The notes under the pieces are model-generated. The model was not told the DNA's origin. It saw only the letters and a list, made by a program, of their open reading frames with translations, and did no database searches. A DNA stretch of 64,000 nucleotides from Agromyces ramosus. GTDB lineage: Bacteria; Actinomycetota; Actinomycetes; Actinomycetales; Microbacteriaceae. This document shows positions 53,156 through 62,900 of this stretch, piece by piece. Each line of letters opens with the position of its first letter. Positions within the stretch are counted from its first letter, which is position 1. The DNA is taken from positions 1,612,001 to 1,676,000 of the forward strand of contig NZ_JAUSYY010000001.1 of NCBI RefSeq assembly GCF_030817175.1. Reading direction: 5' to 3'. The translations under genes and the position numbers were made by a program.

Positions 53156-54192
53156 GTGACCCGCTGGCCACCGGCCGCACCCAGCTGACCGTCGAGTCCG
53201 TTGTGGACTACGTCGCCGACCGCGGGATCGAGGTGGGCGGGCGCAACCGGGTGACCGCGCTGGTCGGCGGCGTCTCCGGCAGCGTCTTCCTGGTCGAAGG
53301 CACTCACCGGCGCATCGTCGTGAAGCAAGCGCTCGACCAGCTCCTCGTGAAGGACCCGTGGTTCGCCAAGCCCGAGCGCGCCCAGACCGAAGCGGCGGCC
53401 CTCGACCTCTTCCACAAGGTCACCGGCGGGCACGTTCCTGAGCTCCTCGATTCAGACGACGATCGATTCACGCTCGTGATGACCGCGGCCCCTTCGACCT
53501 GGCGCCCCTGGAAGACCGACCTCCTGGCCGGCGACTTCGACGCCGATGCGGCGAGGGCCACCGCCTGGGTGCTGGGCTCTGTGCTCGCGAACTGGCACCG
53601 CGCGACTCACGACGACCGGGCGACCGCCGAGCGATTCGCTGACGACGAGGCCTTCGAGCAGCTTCGTGTCGGGCCGTTCCACCGAACCGTACTGGCTCGG
53701 CATCCCGATCTCGACGACCCCATCGAGCAGTGCGTGCGCGACCTGGTCGAGCGACGCGAGTGCCTGGTGCACGGGGACTTCTCACCCAAGAACGTCCTCG
53801 TCGATCCCATCGATCCCGAACGAGGGTGGGTCCTCGACTTCGAGGTCGCGCGCTATGGCGCCGCGGTGTTCGACCTGGCCTTCCTGCACTGCCACCTGAT
53901 CCTGAAGGCGATCCACAACGTCGCCAGATCAGCGGCGCTCGGCCAGGTTGCCACCGAATTCCAGGCGTCGTATGCCGCGGCGGCCGGCCCAGCCCTCACC
54001 GAACTGGCGTCATCGCGGCTGGGCTGGCAGACCGCTTGCCTGCTGCTCGCGCGTGTCGACGGGACCTCGCCCGCCGGCTACCTGACCCCGTCAGAGCGCG
54101 CGCTCGTCAGCGAGTTCGCGATCGAGATGTTGAGCACCCCCGACCGTCCGATCCACGAACTCTGGGCACACCTCCGGGAGAGAACTCCATGA
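53152..54192 (+). CDS. APH-fold phosphotransferase (small-molecule kinase)
   Basis: This 346-aa protein has the aminoglycoside/choline kinase fold: VVKQAL (ATP-binding Lys), the catalytic loop CLVHGDFSPKNVLV and the metal-binding LDFEVA. The family includes kinases for sugars, methylthioribose and homoserine as well as antibiotics. It sits directly before the enolase paralog (ATGA overlap), so it probably makes a phosphorylated acid that the next enzyme uses. That substrate is unknown. It belongs to the catabolic operon, so antibiotic resistance is unlikely. Confidence 0.75.
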   Translation: MSDPLATGRTQLTVESVVDYVADRGIEVGGRNRVTALVGGVSGSVFLVEGTHRRIVVKQALDQLLVKDPWFAKPERAQTEAAALDLFHKVTGGHVPELLDSDDDRFTLVMTAAPSTWRPWKTDLLAGDFDADAARATAWVLGSVLANWHRATHDDRATAERFADDEAFEQLRVGPFHRTVLARHPDLDDPIEQCVRDLVERRECLVHGDFSPKNVLVDPIDPERGWVLDFEVARYGAAVFDLAFLHCHLILKAIHNVARSAALGQVATEFQASYAAAAGPALTELASSRLGWQTACLLLARVDGTSPAGYLTPSERALVSEFAIEMLSTPDRPIHELWAHLRERTP

Positions 54193-55502
54193 CCACAGCA
54201 ACCACCATCGCCGAGTTGATCTCCTGGGAAGCACTCGACTCCCGCGGTCGCCCCACCGTCGCGGTCCGGGTCGTCTTGAGCGGGGGCGTGAGCGCGAACG
54301 CCTGCGTTCCCTCCGGGGCATCCACCGGCTCGCATGAGGCCCTGGAACTGCGCGACGGCGGCGGGCGGTACGGCGGTCGTGGTGTGCGGACCGCCGTGAA
54401 CAACGTGAGGGTGGCGCTCGCCGATGCCGTCGTCGGCCTCGACGTCGCCGACCGCGACGCCGTCGACCTCGCCTTGCGTGCCGCCGACACCAGCCCGGGG
54501 TTCGCGAAACTCGGCGCGAACGCCATCCTGGCCGTCTCGGTCGCCTCGGCGAGGGCGGCCGCCGCCGCCGCCGGAACCTCGCTGGCACGCCACATCCGGG
54601 GTGACGGGCCGCTGCCGATCCCCATGCCGATGGTGAACATCCTCTCCGGGGGCGCGCACGCGGGCGGGCTCATCGACATCCAAGACCTCCTGGTGATCCC
54701 GACCGCATCCAGCAGCTTCGCCGAAGCGATCGAGTGGGCCGCCGCGGTCCGTGAAGCCACCGCCGACCTCGCCCGGCACTGCGCATTCCGCGAGGCCGTG
54801 CTCGTCGCCGATGAGGGCGGCCTCGGGCTGGCGCTCGACTCGAACCGCGAGGCGCTGGAACTCCTCGTCGACGGCATCGTCCACGCGGGGTTCACCCCAG
54901 GCGAAGACGTGCATATCGCGCTGGATGTCGCCGCGACGGAGTTCTACCGCGACGGGGCGTACGACCTCGCCACGGAAGGACGACGTCTGGGCTCCGCCGA
55001 ACTCGTCGACGAGGTGCGGGCGTGGTGCTCCGACTTTCCCGTCGTCTCGGTCGAGGACGTCGTGGCCGAGGACGACTGGGACGGCTGGATCCGAGCGACC
55101 GAGGCGCTCGGGGCATCCGTCGATCTTGTCGGCGACGACCTCTTCGTCACGGACGTCGACCGGCTCAAGCGCGGCATCGAAACGGGTGCAGCAAACTCGG
55201 TCCTCGTGAAGGTCAACCAGAACGGCACCCTCATGGGCGCACGAGAAGTCCTGAGGCTCGCGCACGACAACGGATACCGGACCGTCGTCTCCGCCCGCTC
55301 CGGCGAAACCGAGGATGCATGGCTCGTCGACCTCGCCGTCGGGTGGGGTGCCGGGCAGATCAAGGTCGGCTCGACGCACCGTTCGGAGCGCGTAGCCAAG
55401 TGGAATCGGCTCCTCGAGCTCGAGGCGACCGAAGACACGGCGTTCGCCGGTCCATGGCCCGACGGCCGACCGACGCGAACCGTGCTCTCGCGAACCGCCT
55501 GA
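54189..55502 (+). CDS. Enolase paralog with altered active-site residues
   Basis: This 437-aa protein aligns with enolase throughout: the N-terminal ALDSRGRPTVAV, catalytic Glu region ADEGGLGL, metal ligands in IALDVAATEFY, SVEDVVAEDDW and VGDDLFVTD, and catalytic Lys in VKVNQNGTLMG. Two usually invariant places differ: the SHRSGETED loop reads SARSGETED, losing its His, and the DIQEF loop reads DIQDLLV. It is thus unlikely to be the housekeeping glycolytic enolase. Coupled to a kinase inside a sugar-acid locus, it may dehydrate another 2-phospho-acid. Confidence 0.8.
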   Translation: MTTATTIAELISWEALDSRGRPTVAVRVVLSGGVSANACVPSGASTGSHEALELRDGGGRYGGRGVRTAVNNVRVALADAVVGLDVADRDAVDLALRAADTSPGFAKLGANAILAVSVASARAAAAAAGTSLARHIRGDGPLPIPMPMVNILSGGAHAGGLIDIQDLLVIPTASSSFAEAIEWAAAVREATADLARHCAFREAVLVADEGGLGLALDSNREALELLVDGIVHAGFTPGEDVHIALDVAATEFYRDGAYDLATEGRRLGSAELVDEVRAWCSDFPVVSVEDVVAEDDWDGWIRATEALGASVDLVGDDLFVTDVDRLKRGIETGAANSVLVKVNQNGTLMGAREVLRLAHDNGYRTVVSARSGETEDAWLVDLAVGWGAGQIKVGSTHRSERVAKWNRLLELEATEDTAFAGPWPDGRPTRTVLSRTA

Positions 55503-55533
55503 CGGAAACACGCAACAAAGGAGAGAACGCCAG

Positions 55534-56391
55534 ATGAAACTCATGCGTATCGGCCCGGTGGGCGCCGAACGACCCGTCGCGCTCGATGGGGAGCGGTACT
55601 TCGACCTCAGCCGGGTGACTGCTGACATCGATGCCCGATTCTGGTCGAGCGGCGGCCCTCAACGGGTTCGGACGGCTCTTCTGCGGGAGGAGCTGCCAGA
55701 GATCGATATCGCCGGACAGCGGATCGGCGCGCCCATCGCCCGCCCCGGCGCGGTGATCTGCATCGGCTTGAACTATGCAGCACACGCGGCGGAAACCGGC
55801 GCTCCGCTTCCTCAGGACTTCGTCATGTTCTACAAGGCGCCCAACACGGTCGTCGGGCCGAATGACGACATCCTCCTTCCGCCCGGATCGGTCAAGACCG
55901 ACTGGGAGGTCGAGCTCGGCGTCGTGATCGGGAAAGAGGCTCGCTACCTTGGCTCCCCGGAGGAGGCGCTCGACCACATCGCCGGCTACTGCATCTCGAA
56001 CGACCTCTCCGAGCGGGCGCTGCAGCTCGAGGTGAGCGGTGGCCAGTGGTCGAAGGGCAAGAGTTGCGAGTCGTTCAATCCACTGGGGCCGGTGCTGGTC
56101 ACGCCCGACGAGCTGGCCGACCCACAGCAGCTTTCGATGCAGACCTGGGTGAACGGCGAGATCCGGCAGGACTCCGCGACCGCGGACATGGCGTTCGGCG
56201 TCGCATCGCTCGTATGGCGACTCAGTCAGGTCACGGTGCTCGAACCCGGCGACCTCATCAACACGGGCACCCCGCAGGGCGTGGCCGTGTCGGGACGCTT
56301 CCCGTACCTCCAGGTCGGGGACACCGTGGAGATGCGCATCGCCGAACTGGGCGCACAACGCCAGGTCGTGCGCGCAGGCGGCAGAGACTGA
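55534..56391 (+). CDS. FAH-family hydrolase, probably 2,4-diketo-3-deoxy-L-fuconate hydrolase
   Basis: This 285-aa enzyme has the fumarylacetoacetate-hydrolase domain with GLNYAAHAAETG, FYKAPNTVVGPND, the metal-binding DWEVELGVVIG and GDLINTGTPQGVA. Members next to fucose-type dehydrogenases split 2,4-diketo-3-deoxy-fuconate into pyruvate and lactate. ATG 55534 follows AAAGGAGAG. Confidence 0.82.
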   Translation: MKLMRIGPVGAERPVALDGERYFDLSRVTADIDARFWSSGGPQRVRTALLREELPEIDIAGQRIGAPIARPGAVICIGLNYAAHAAETGAPLPQDFVMFYKAPNTVVGPNDDILLPPGSVKTDWEVELGVVIGKEARYLGSPEEALDHIAGYCISNDLSERALQLEVSGGQWSKGKSCESFNPLGPVLVTPDELADPQQLSMQTWVNGEIRQDSATADMAFGVASLVWRLSQVTVLEPGDLINTGTPQGVAVSGRFPYLQVGDTVEMRIAELGAQRQVVRAGGRD

Positions 56392-56406
56392 CGAAGGAGC
56401 AGTGCG

Positions 56407-57279
56407 ATGAGTGAGGTCACAGTGCTCGAATCACCGGACGTGGTGATCGAGGGTGACGCCGCGGTCGGCGAGGGGCCGGTGTTCGATGCCCGCACGGGCC
56501 GGCTGGTCTGGGTCGACATCACCGGCGGGATGATCTTCGAGAACGACCTCGCCTCGGGCGAGCAGCAGGGGACGAAGCTCGACACCCTGGTCGGTGGGGT
56601 CGCCCCGCGAGCCTCGGACCCCGGCTTCGCCGTCGCGGTCGGTGACGGCTTCGGGTTCGTCTCTGCGGATGGTGTGCTCACCTACTCGGACCCGGTGCTC
56701 CCGGAGCCCTTCCGGCGCATGAACGACGCGAAAGTGGATTCGCGGGGTCGGCTCTGGGCCGGCAGCACGCACACGGAATTCCTTCCCGGCGAGGGATCGC
56801 TCCACCGCTGGGACGGTGGGCGGTCGAGCGTCATGGCCACCGGCTTCATCCTCCCGAACGGCCTCGGGTGGGATGCCGCCGATACCACCATGTACCTGAT
56901 CGACAGCTATGCGAACACCCTCCTCTCGGCGCCGTTCCGAGCCGACGACGGCGACATCGGGGACTTCACGCCCATGGCCAGGATCGAGGGGGGTTACCCC
57001 GACGGCCTGGCCGTCGACGTCGATGGGTGCATCTGGGTCGCGATCTGGGCTGGGCACGAGGTCCGTCGCTACAGCCCGACCGGCGAGCTGGTTGCCGTTG
57101 TGCCCATGCCGGTCGCCCAGCCCTCGAGCTGCGCGTTCGGCAGCGACGGGACGCTCTACATCACCTCGGCGCGCGCCGGCTTGTCCGAGGCGGAACTCGT
57201 CGCCCAGCCCCATGCGGGTTCCGTCTTCGCCCTGAGCACCGACACCCAGGGCGTACCAGTGAGGGCGTTCGCATCATGA
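56407..57279 (+). CDS. SMP-30/gluconolactonase family lactonase
   Basis: This 290-aa beta-propeller should open the sugar lactone made by the aldo/keto reductase. It has the metal-site motifs AVGEGPVFD, RMNDAKVDSRGRLWAGS, ILPNGLGWD and YPDGLAVDVDG. The first motif's Glu, the Asn and the Asp ligands are all present. GAAGGAG precedes ATG 56407 and the stop overlaps the SDR start. Confidence 0.87.
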   Translation: MSEVTVLESPDVVIEGDAAVGEGPVFDARTGRLVWVDITGGMIFENDLASGEQQGTKLDTLVGGVAPRASDPGFAVAVGDGFGFVSADGVLTYSDPVLPEPFRRMNDAKVDSRGRLWAGSTHTEFLPGEGSLHRWDGGRSSVMATGFILPNGLGWDAADTTMYLIDSYANTLLSAPFRADDGDIGDFTPMARIEGGYPDGLAVDVDGCIWVAIWAGHEVRRYSPTGELVAVVPMPVAQPSSCAFGSDGTLYITSARAGLSEAELVAQPHAGSVFALSTDTQGVPVRAFAS

Positions 57280-58127
57280 GCGAGCATGCAGGGAGAGTCG
57301 CGCTGGTCACTGGTGGTTCCCGGGGAATCGGCCGGGGCGCAGCGCTCGAGTTGGCGCGGCAGGGTTCCGCCGTCGCCGTGCACGGGCTGAACGATGGGTA
57401 CGCCGACGAAGTGGTCGACGAGATCATCGCTGCCGGCGGACGGGCCATCGCCGTAGTCGGCAACATCGAGGATCCCACCGTCGCGGAAACGGCGGTCGCC
57501 GCGACGATCGATGAGTTCGGCCGGCTCGACACCCTGGTGACCTCCGCAGGGATCCAGCGGTACGGCGACGTCGTGACCACGAACAGGCAACTGTGGGACG
57601 AGGTCTTCGCCGTGAACGTCACCGGCGTCTTCCTGGCCTGCCACTTCGCCATGCCCCACCTGCGGCGGAGCCCTGCGGGCAGCGTGGTGATCGTGGCATC
57701 CGTCCAGGCCACCGCGACGCAGAGACAGGTGGTCGCGTACGCCGCGAGCAAGGGCGCCTTGGTCTCGATGGCCAGGGCGATGGCGATCGACGAGGCGCAG
57801 TACGGGGTTCGCGTCAACACCGTCAGCCCCGGGTCGGTCGACACGCCGATGCTCCGCGCCTCGGCGGCCGGGTTCAGCGACGGGTCGGCGGAGGGAATCG
57901 AGACCGTGCTTCGCGGCTGGGGCACCGCTCACGCGCTCGGCCGCGTCGCCCAGCCCGAGGAGGTCGGCGCCGCCATCTCGTTCATCTCCAGTCCCCGCGC
58001 GAGCTTCATCACCGGGGACGACATCCGGGTCGACGGCGGCCTGCTCGCACGCGCCGCCGCACCGATCCCCACCACGCAGTCCGGTCACGACCACACGAAA
58101 GGCTCCACCCATGATTCAACTCGCTGA
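57276..58127 (+). CDS. Short-chain dehydrogenase/reductase, first copy
   Basis: This 283-aa NAD(P)-dependent oxidoreductase has the TGGSRGIGRG nucleotide motif and the catalytic Ser-Tyr-Lys set in IVASVQAT and YAASKGAL. After the usual DGGLL end it has an unusual 25-residue polar tail with His and Thr (HDHTKGSTHDSTR). The tail arises because the gene runs 17 bases into the UxuA-like gene. Possible substrates are the 5- or 4-hydroxyl of a sugar acid; it is less close to the fuconate group than the copy at 59130. Confidence 0.82.
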   Translation: MSEHAGRVALVTGGSRGIGRGAALELARQGSAVAVHGLNDGYADEVVDEIIAAGGRAIAVVGNIEDPTVAETAVAATIDEFGRLDTLVTSAGIQRYGDVVTTNRQLWDEVFAVNVTGVFLACHFAMPHLRRSPAGSVVIVASVQATATQRQVVAYAASKGALVSMARAMAIDEAQYGVRVNTVSPGSVDTPMLRASAAGFSDGSAEGIETVLRGWGTAHALGRVAQPEEVGAAISFISSPRASFITGDDIRVDGGLLARAAAPIPTTQSGHDHTKGSTHDSTR

Positions 58128-59133
58128 GATGTCATCGCCACGGCCCGAACCGATGTGGGAGCTGATCAAGCAATGCGGCGTCACGAACGTCGTGGCCATG
58201 CTGAACGGTGCGGAGCAGGAGCAGCGCATGTTCGCCTCGGTGGGAAAAGGAGTGATCGCGCGAGCCGGAAAGGACGACGTCCCCTGGGGTGAGGCCGCGA
58301 TCAAGCGCGACATGGACCTCTTCGCGCGGAACGGCCTGAAGGTCATCGCGATCGAGGACACCGCCCCGATGGACAAGGTGCGGCTCGGCCTGCCCGGCCG
58401 CGACGAGGAGATCGAGAACGTCATCACGCAGCTGACCGCCATGGGGAACCTCGGCATCGAGGTGCTCTGCTACAACTGGATGGCGCTGTCAAGCTGGGCG
58501 CGAACCGACGTGGCCGTCCCGAGCCGCGGCGGGGCGCTGGTCACGGGCTTCAACCGTGCCGCCGCCGCCGCGTTGCCGCCGCTCGTCGCACCCGGGGAGG
58601 TCACCGAGGAGCAGTTGTGGGATTCCCTGGCGTACTTCCTCGACGCGGTCCTGCCCGCCGCCGAAGCCGCGGGCGTGCGCATGGGGTTGCATCCGGATGA
58701 CCCGCCACTCGCGCTCGTGCGGAACCTGCCGCACATCATGGTCTCGCCCGACGCGTATCGACGCCTGCTGAGTCTCAACTCGTCGCCGAGCAACGGGATC
58801 ACCTTCTGCCAGGGCAACTTCGCCCTCATGGGCGACGACCTGCCGACGCTGATCCGCGAGTTCGGTTCCGCGATCGCGTTCGTGCACTTCCGGGATGTTC
58901 GGGGCACGGTCGACGACTACGTCGAGACCTTCCAGGACGACGGCCAGAATGACATGGCGGCCTGCATGCGCGCCTACCAGGAGATCGGATTCAGCGGCCC
59001 GATGCGCCCCGATCACGTTCCGACGATGTACGGCGAGACGAACGACCGGCCAGGATACGAGACGCTCGGCCGTTTGTTCGCACTCGGCTACATTCGCGGC
59101 CTCGAGCAGTCGACCTACGGACGCGCGCGATGA
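58111..59133 (+). CDS. Mannonate dehydratase family (UxuA-like) protein
   Basis: This 340-aa TIM-barrel protein has the UxuA features GLHPDDPPL, FCQGNFALMG, FVHFRDVRG and the C-terminal MRPDHVPTM, which supply the metal-binding His, Cys and Asp residues. UxuA proper dehydrates D-mannonate to 2-keto-3-deoxygluconate. The start MIQLAEMSSPRPEP resembles the usual MKMTFRWYG only loosely, so a different sugar acid is possible. It is a second dehydratase in the locus and is coupled by overlap to SDR genes on both sides. Confidence 0.8.
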   Translation: MIQLAEMSSPRPEPMWELIKQCGVTNVVAMLNGAEQEQRMFASVGKGVIARAGKDDVPWGEAAIKRDMDLFARNGLKVIAIEDTAPMDKVRLGLPGRDEEIENVITQLTAMGNLGIEVLCYNWMALSSWARTDVAVPSRGGALVTGFNRAAAAALPPLVAPGEVTEEQLWDSLAYFLDAVLPAAEAAGVRMGLHPDDPPLALVRNLPHIMVSPDAYRRLLSLNSSPSNGITFCQGNFALMGDDLPTLIREFGSAIAFVHFRDVRGTVDDYVETFQDDGQNDMAACMRAYQEIGFSGPMRPDHVPTMYGETNDRPGYETLGRLFALGYIRGLEQSTYGRAR

Positions 59134-59879
59134 GCGGCTTCGACGGCCTGGTCGCGATCGTGACCGGTGGGGCATCCGGCATCGGTGCAGCGGTCGCCAC
59201 GACGCTCGCCTCCCAAGGAGCACAGGTCGCCGTGCTCGACCTCACTGTCGAGCACGTCGACGAGGGGACGTTCGCGGTGCGGACCGACATCGGGGACAGC
59301 ACCTCGGTTCGCGCGGCGGTCGACGCGGTCGTCGCCCGCTTCGGCAGGATCGACATCCTCATCAACAACGCGGCGATCGGGGCGCAGGGCACCGTCGAGA
59401 CCAACGACGACGACGAATGGGCGCGAGTGCTGAATGTCAACGTCACCGGTCTTGCCCGGATGTCGCGGGCAGCGCTCCCCTACCTTCGCCAGTCGGACTC
59501 CGCGGCGATCGTGAACACCGCCTCCGTCGCCGCAACGGCAGGCATCGCCGACCGGGCGCTCTACAGCGCCTCGAAGGGAGCGGTGCTCGCACTGACCCGT
59601 GCGATGGCGGCCGACCACCTTCGCGAGGGCATCCGTGTCAATTGCGTGAATCCCGGGACGGCCGACACTCCGTGGGTCGCCCGCCTGCTCGAGAAGGCGG
59701 CCGACCCCGAGGCGGAGCGAGCGGCGCTCAACGCGAGGCAGCCGCACGGACGGCTGGTCTCCATGGACGAGGTCGCGGGGGCCATCGCGTACCTGGCGAG
59801 CCCCTTTTCGGGGTCCACGACCGGAACGAGTATCGCGGTCGACGGTGGGATGGAGGCGCTCCGCCTGCGGCCCGCGTGA
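59130..59879 (+). CDS. Short-chain dehydrogenase, 2-keto-3-deoxy-L-fuconate dehydrogenase-like
   Basis: This 249-aa enzyme has TGGASGIGAAV, NTASVAAT, YSASKGAVLALTRAMA and the end SGSTTGTSIAVDGGM. The stretches DTPWVARLLEKAADP and LNARQPHGRLVS are typical of the SDR that oxidises 2-keto-3-deoxy-L-fuconate at C4 in the oxidative L-fucose pathway. Its product would feed the FAH-family hydrolase. ATG 59130 overlaps the preceding stop. Confidence 0.82.
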   Translation: MSGFDGLVAIVTGGASGIGAAVATTLASQGAQVAVLDLTVEHVDEGTFAVRTDIGDSTSVRAAVDAVVARFGRIDILINNAAIGAQGTVETNDDDEWARVLNVNVTGLARMSRAALPYLRQSDSAAIVNTASVAATAGIADRALYSASKGAVLALTRAMAADHLREGIRVNCVNPGTADTPWVARLLEKAADPEAERAALNARQPHGRLVSMDEVAGAIAYLASPFSGSTTGTSIAVDGGMEALRLRPA

Positions 59880-59909
59880 CGCCGTTCAGCGCGGCAACAT
59901 ACCTAGACT

Positions 59910-59929
59910 CCTATGAGATATAGGCTATA
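59910..59929. promoter_or_regulatory. CCTAT-type operator upstream of the GH95-like gene
   Basis: CCTAT-GAGAT-ATAGG (59910-59924) is followed by the overlapping palindrome TATAG-G-CTATA (59919-59929), 44 bases before the hydrolase start. On the reverse strand it reads CCTATATCTCATAGGA, close to CCTATCTCCTATAGGA at the aldo/keto reductase operon. TAGAAT at 59928-59933 may be the -10 box, so binding would block transcription. Confidence 0.58.
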
Positions 59930-59973
59930 GAATCACCTCGCCGTCGATGGAGTCGGCAGACGTGAGGTAGATC

Positions 59974-62900
59974 GTGATCGGTTCCTCCAGGCGACGTGCT
60001 GCAAAGCCAGTCCTCGCTCTGTGCGCAATGGCGGCACTCGTCGGCGGGTTCTTCATCGCCACTCCGGTTCCGGCCTCCACGGCGGATCCGTTGGCGCCGT
60101 ATCTCGCCGAGTGGCCGGCGGTCCAGGAGGTGTTGAGCCGCCATACGCCCGTGCGCACCACTCCGCCGACGAGCGTGGTGACCGACCGCATCTCGGATGG
60201 GATGCTGCTGGGCAACGGCGACACCGCCGTCGCGGTGGGCGGCACCCCCGCGTCCCAGACGTCCTACATCACGAAGTCGGATTTCTGGACTGACGGCACC
60301 TACGCCACTGGCGACCTCCCGCGCCACGTCACGGTCGGCGGAGTGACCGTCGACACGGCGGCCTTCGCCGGGGCCACCTACCGGCAGGAACTCGACCTGG
60401 CGACGGGCATCGTGACCTCGACCTTCGTTCAGGGCGCCGCAACCTTGACGATGAAGTCGTGGGTCTCTGCGGTGACCGACAGCGTCATCGTGCGCCTCGA
60501 GCTCACAGGTATCGGCTCCGCCGCGGTCTCGGTGAAGACCTGGGCGAAGTCCGGGAGCGCCAAGATGCCGACGTCTGCCGGTGCCGACGCGGCGCTCACG
60601 TGGGCAGGGCGGTCAACGTGGGCCGGGGTCGGGAGCCGCTGGGTCTCGAGGGCCGCGCTGGCGACGAAGGTCATCGGTGCGAGCACGACGAACACCTCGG
60701 ATTCGGTGGATGACGCGACGGCGAGCTTCACGCTCACCGAGGGCACTCCGGTCACCGTCGCCACGGCAGTCACCGGTGCGCGCGACGAAACCGGATCGAC
60801 AACGGATGTCGCAACGGTCGCGGCCGCGAAGGCTGACGCCACCTCGTTCACCACGGCATCCGTCGACGCGACGCGCGGCGATCACCTGGACTGGTGGAGG
60901 GACTTCTGGCTCAAGTCGTGGATCAGCATCGATGAGCCGATGGTGCAGCAGTACTGGTACGGCAGCACCTACCTCCTGGGGGCGAGCACCCGTGAAGGCG
61001 CCACCGCATCTGGTCTCTGGGGGCCGTGGATCACCACCGACAACCCGGCGTGGGGCAGCGACTATCACCTCAACTACAACTTCGAGGCACCGAACTACGG
61101 GCTTGCGAGCAGCAATCGCCACGAGTTCATGAACCCGTACTTCACGGCCATCACCGACTACGTGCCGTCGGGTCGAACTCAAGCCGAGACGTTGTTCGGT
61201 GAAGCGGGTCACGGTGTGTACTTCCCGGTCGGCATCGCGCCCGGGGGAATCACCGAGTACTCCACGTACCACGGCCAGCGGTCGAACGCCGCGTTGGCCG
61301 CGGTTCCGTTTCTCGACTATTACCGGAGCACGCATGATGAGGAGTGGCTGTCGACGGTCGGCTACCCCTACGTGAAAGAAGTCGCCCAGTTCTGGGTGAA
61401 GTCACTTGGCGCGAAGAATGCCGCCGGCACGTACGACGTCACCGACTCGGCCTGCTACGAGTCGGCGCCGAACACGGCCTATCCGAAGACGAACTCGATC
61501 ATCGACCTGAGCATCTTGAAGACCCTCTTCCCGACGGTGATCGAGATGAGCGAGGATGCAGGACTCGACTCGAACCTGCGTGCGACCTGGCAGGAGATCG
61601 CCGACAGCCTGAGCGATTTCGGCCAGGGCAATCAATCGACCCGCAGCGTGTTCCTCCCCTGCTCCGACTGGAATGTCTCGCACACCGGCCTCCCGGTCGG
61701 CGGAAACCCGATCAGCGTGTGGGCGTCGTGGCCGTCGACGGTCATCGGCAACTCGTCACCGCCGGAACGACGCGCCACGCAGATGGACACCATCTACCTG
61801 CAGAACAGCTGGAGCCACGCGAACGGCTTCGCCGAGATCTTCTCATCGGCCACTCGCGTGGGGTACGGCGCCGATAACGTGCTGAGCCGGTTCGCGTCAC
61901 GCGTCGTGGGCCTCCGCGCGAACCAGACCATCGACCTCTCCGTCGCCGGCGGACTGGAGACGATCGCGCCCATCTCGGCGGTCAACGACATGTTGATGCA
62001 GAGCCACGACGGCGACATCACCGTCTTCCCGCAGTGGCCGACAGATCGTTCGGCCGAATTCCATCGCCTGCGTGCCTACGGCGCATTCCTGGTGAGTTCG
62101 GCGTACGCGAACGGCAACGTCTCGTACATCGACGTCACGAGCGAGAAGGGCAAGACCGCCTCAGTGGTGAGCCCGTGGTTGGCGGGAAGTGCCGCGGTCA
62201 TCGACCAGACCACCGGTCTGCCGGTCGACACGACGGTCGTCGGGCAGAAGCTCACCTTCGACACCGAGACGGGTCACACGTATCGCATCGCGCCGTCGGC
62301 GGCGATCACCGCGGTCGACATCACCGAGCGGGCAACCGTGACCGCGGGCAGTGTCGCGGGTGCCGGGTATGAGTCTGACAAGGCCGTGGATGGGCGCCTT
62401 GGCGTCAACCTCGGCTGGAAGAGCTCCACCCTCTCGGGGAGATGGCTCCAGTTCGACTTCGGCACGGACGCCACAGTGTCGCGTTGGGTCGTGAAGCACG
62501 CTGCCGACGGCGGAGAGGCGCCGTGGCTGAACACCCGCGACTTCACGCTCCAATGGAGCGCGGACGGCTCAACCTGGTCTGCTGTCGACAGCGTCACCGA
62601 CAACGTGAGCTCGGTCACGAACCGGCCGGTCGCCGCCACCACGGCGCGCTACTTCAGAATCGACGTATCGACAGCGAATCAGACGGTGGACACACCGGCG
62701 AATCCGAACGATACCGCGCTGGATACGATCGCTCGCATCCAGGAGATCGAGCTGTACGGGCAGGTGGCGAGCGCGCCGGCAACCCCCACCAATCTGGCGA
62801 GGGGCAAGATGGCGGCATCCGACAGCGATTTCAGCACCGGCACGGTGGCGGCGAAGGCCGTCGATGGAGCATCGGCGAACGCGAACACCGACAAGTGGGC

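Noticed and set aside
54189..55502. Housekeeping glycolytic enolase
   Set aside because: The altered SHRSGETED and DIQEF loops and the operon setting argue against it, though only a genome-wide search for a second enolase would settle this.
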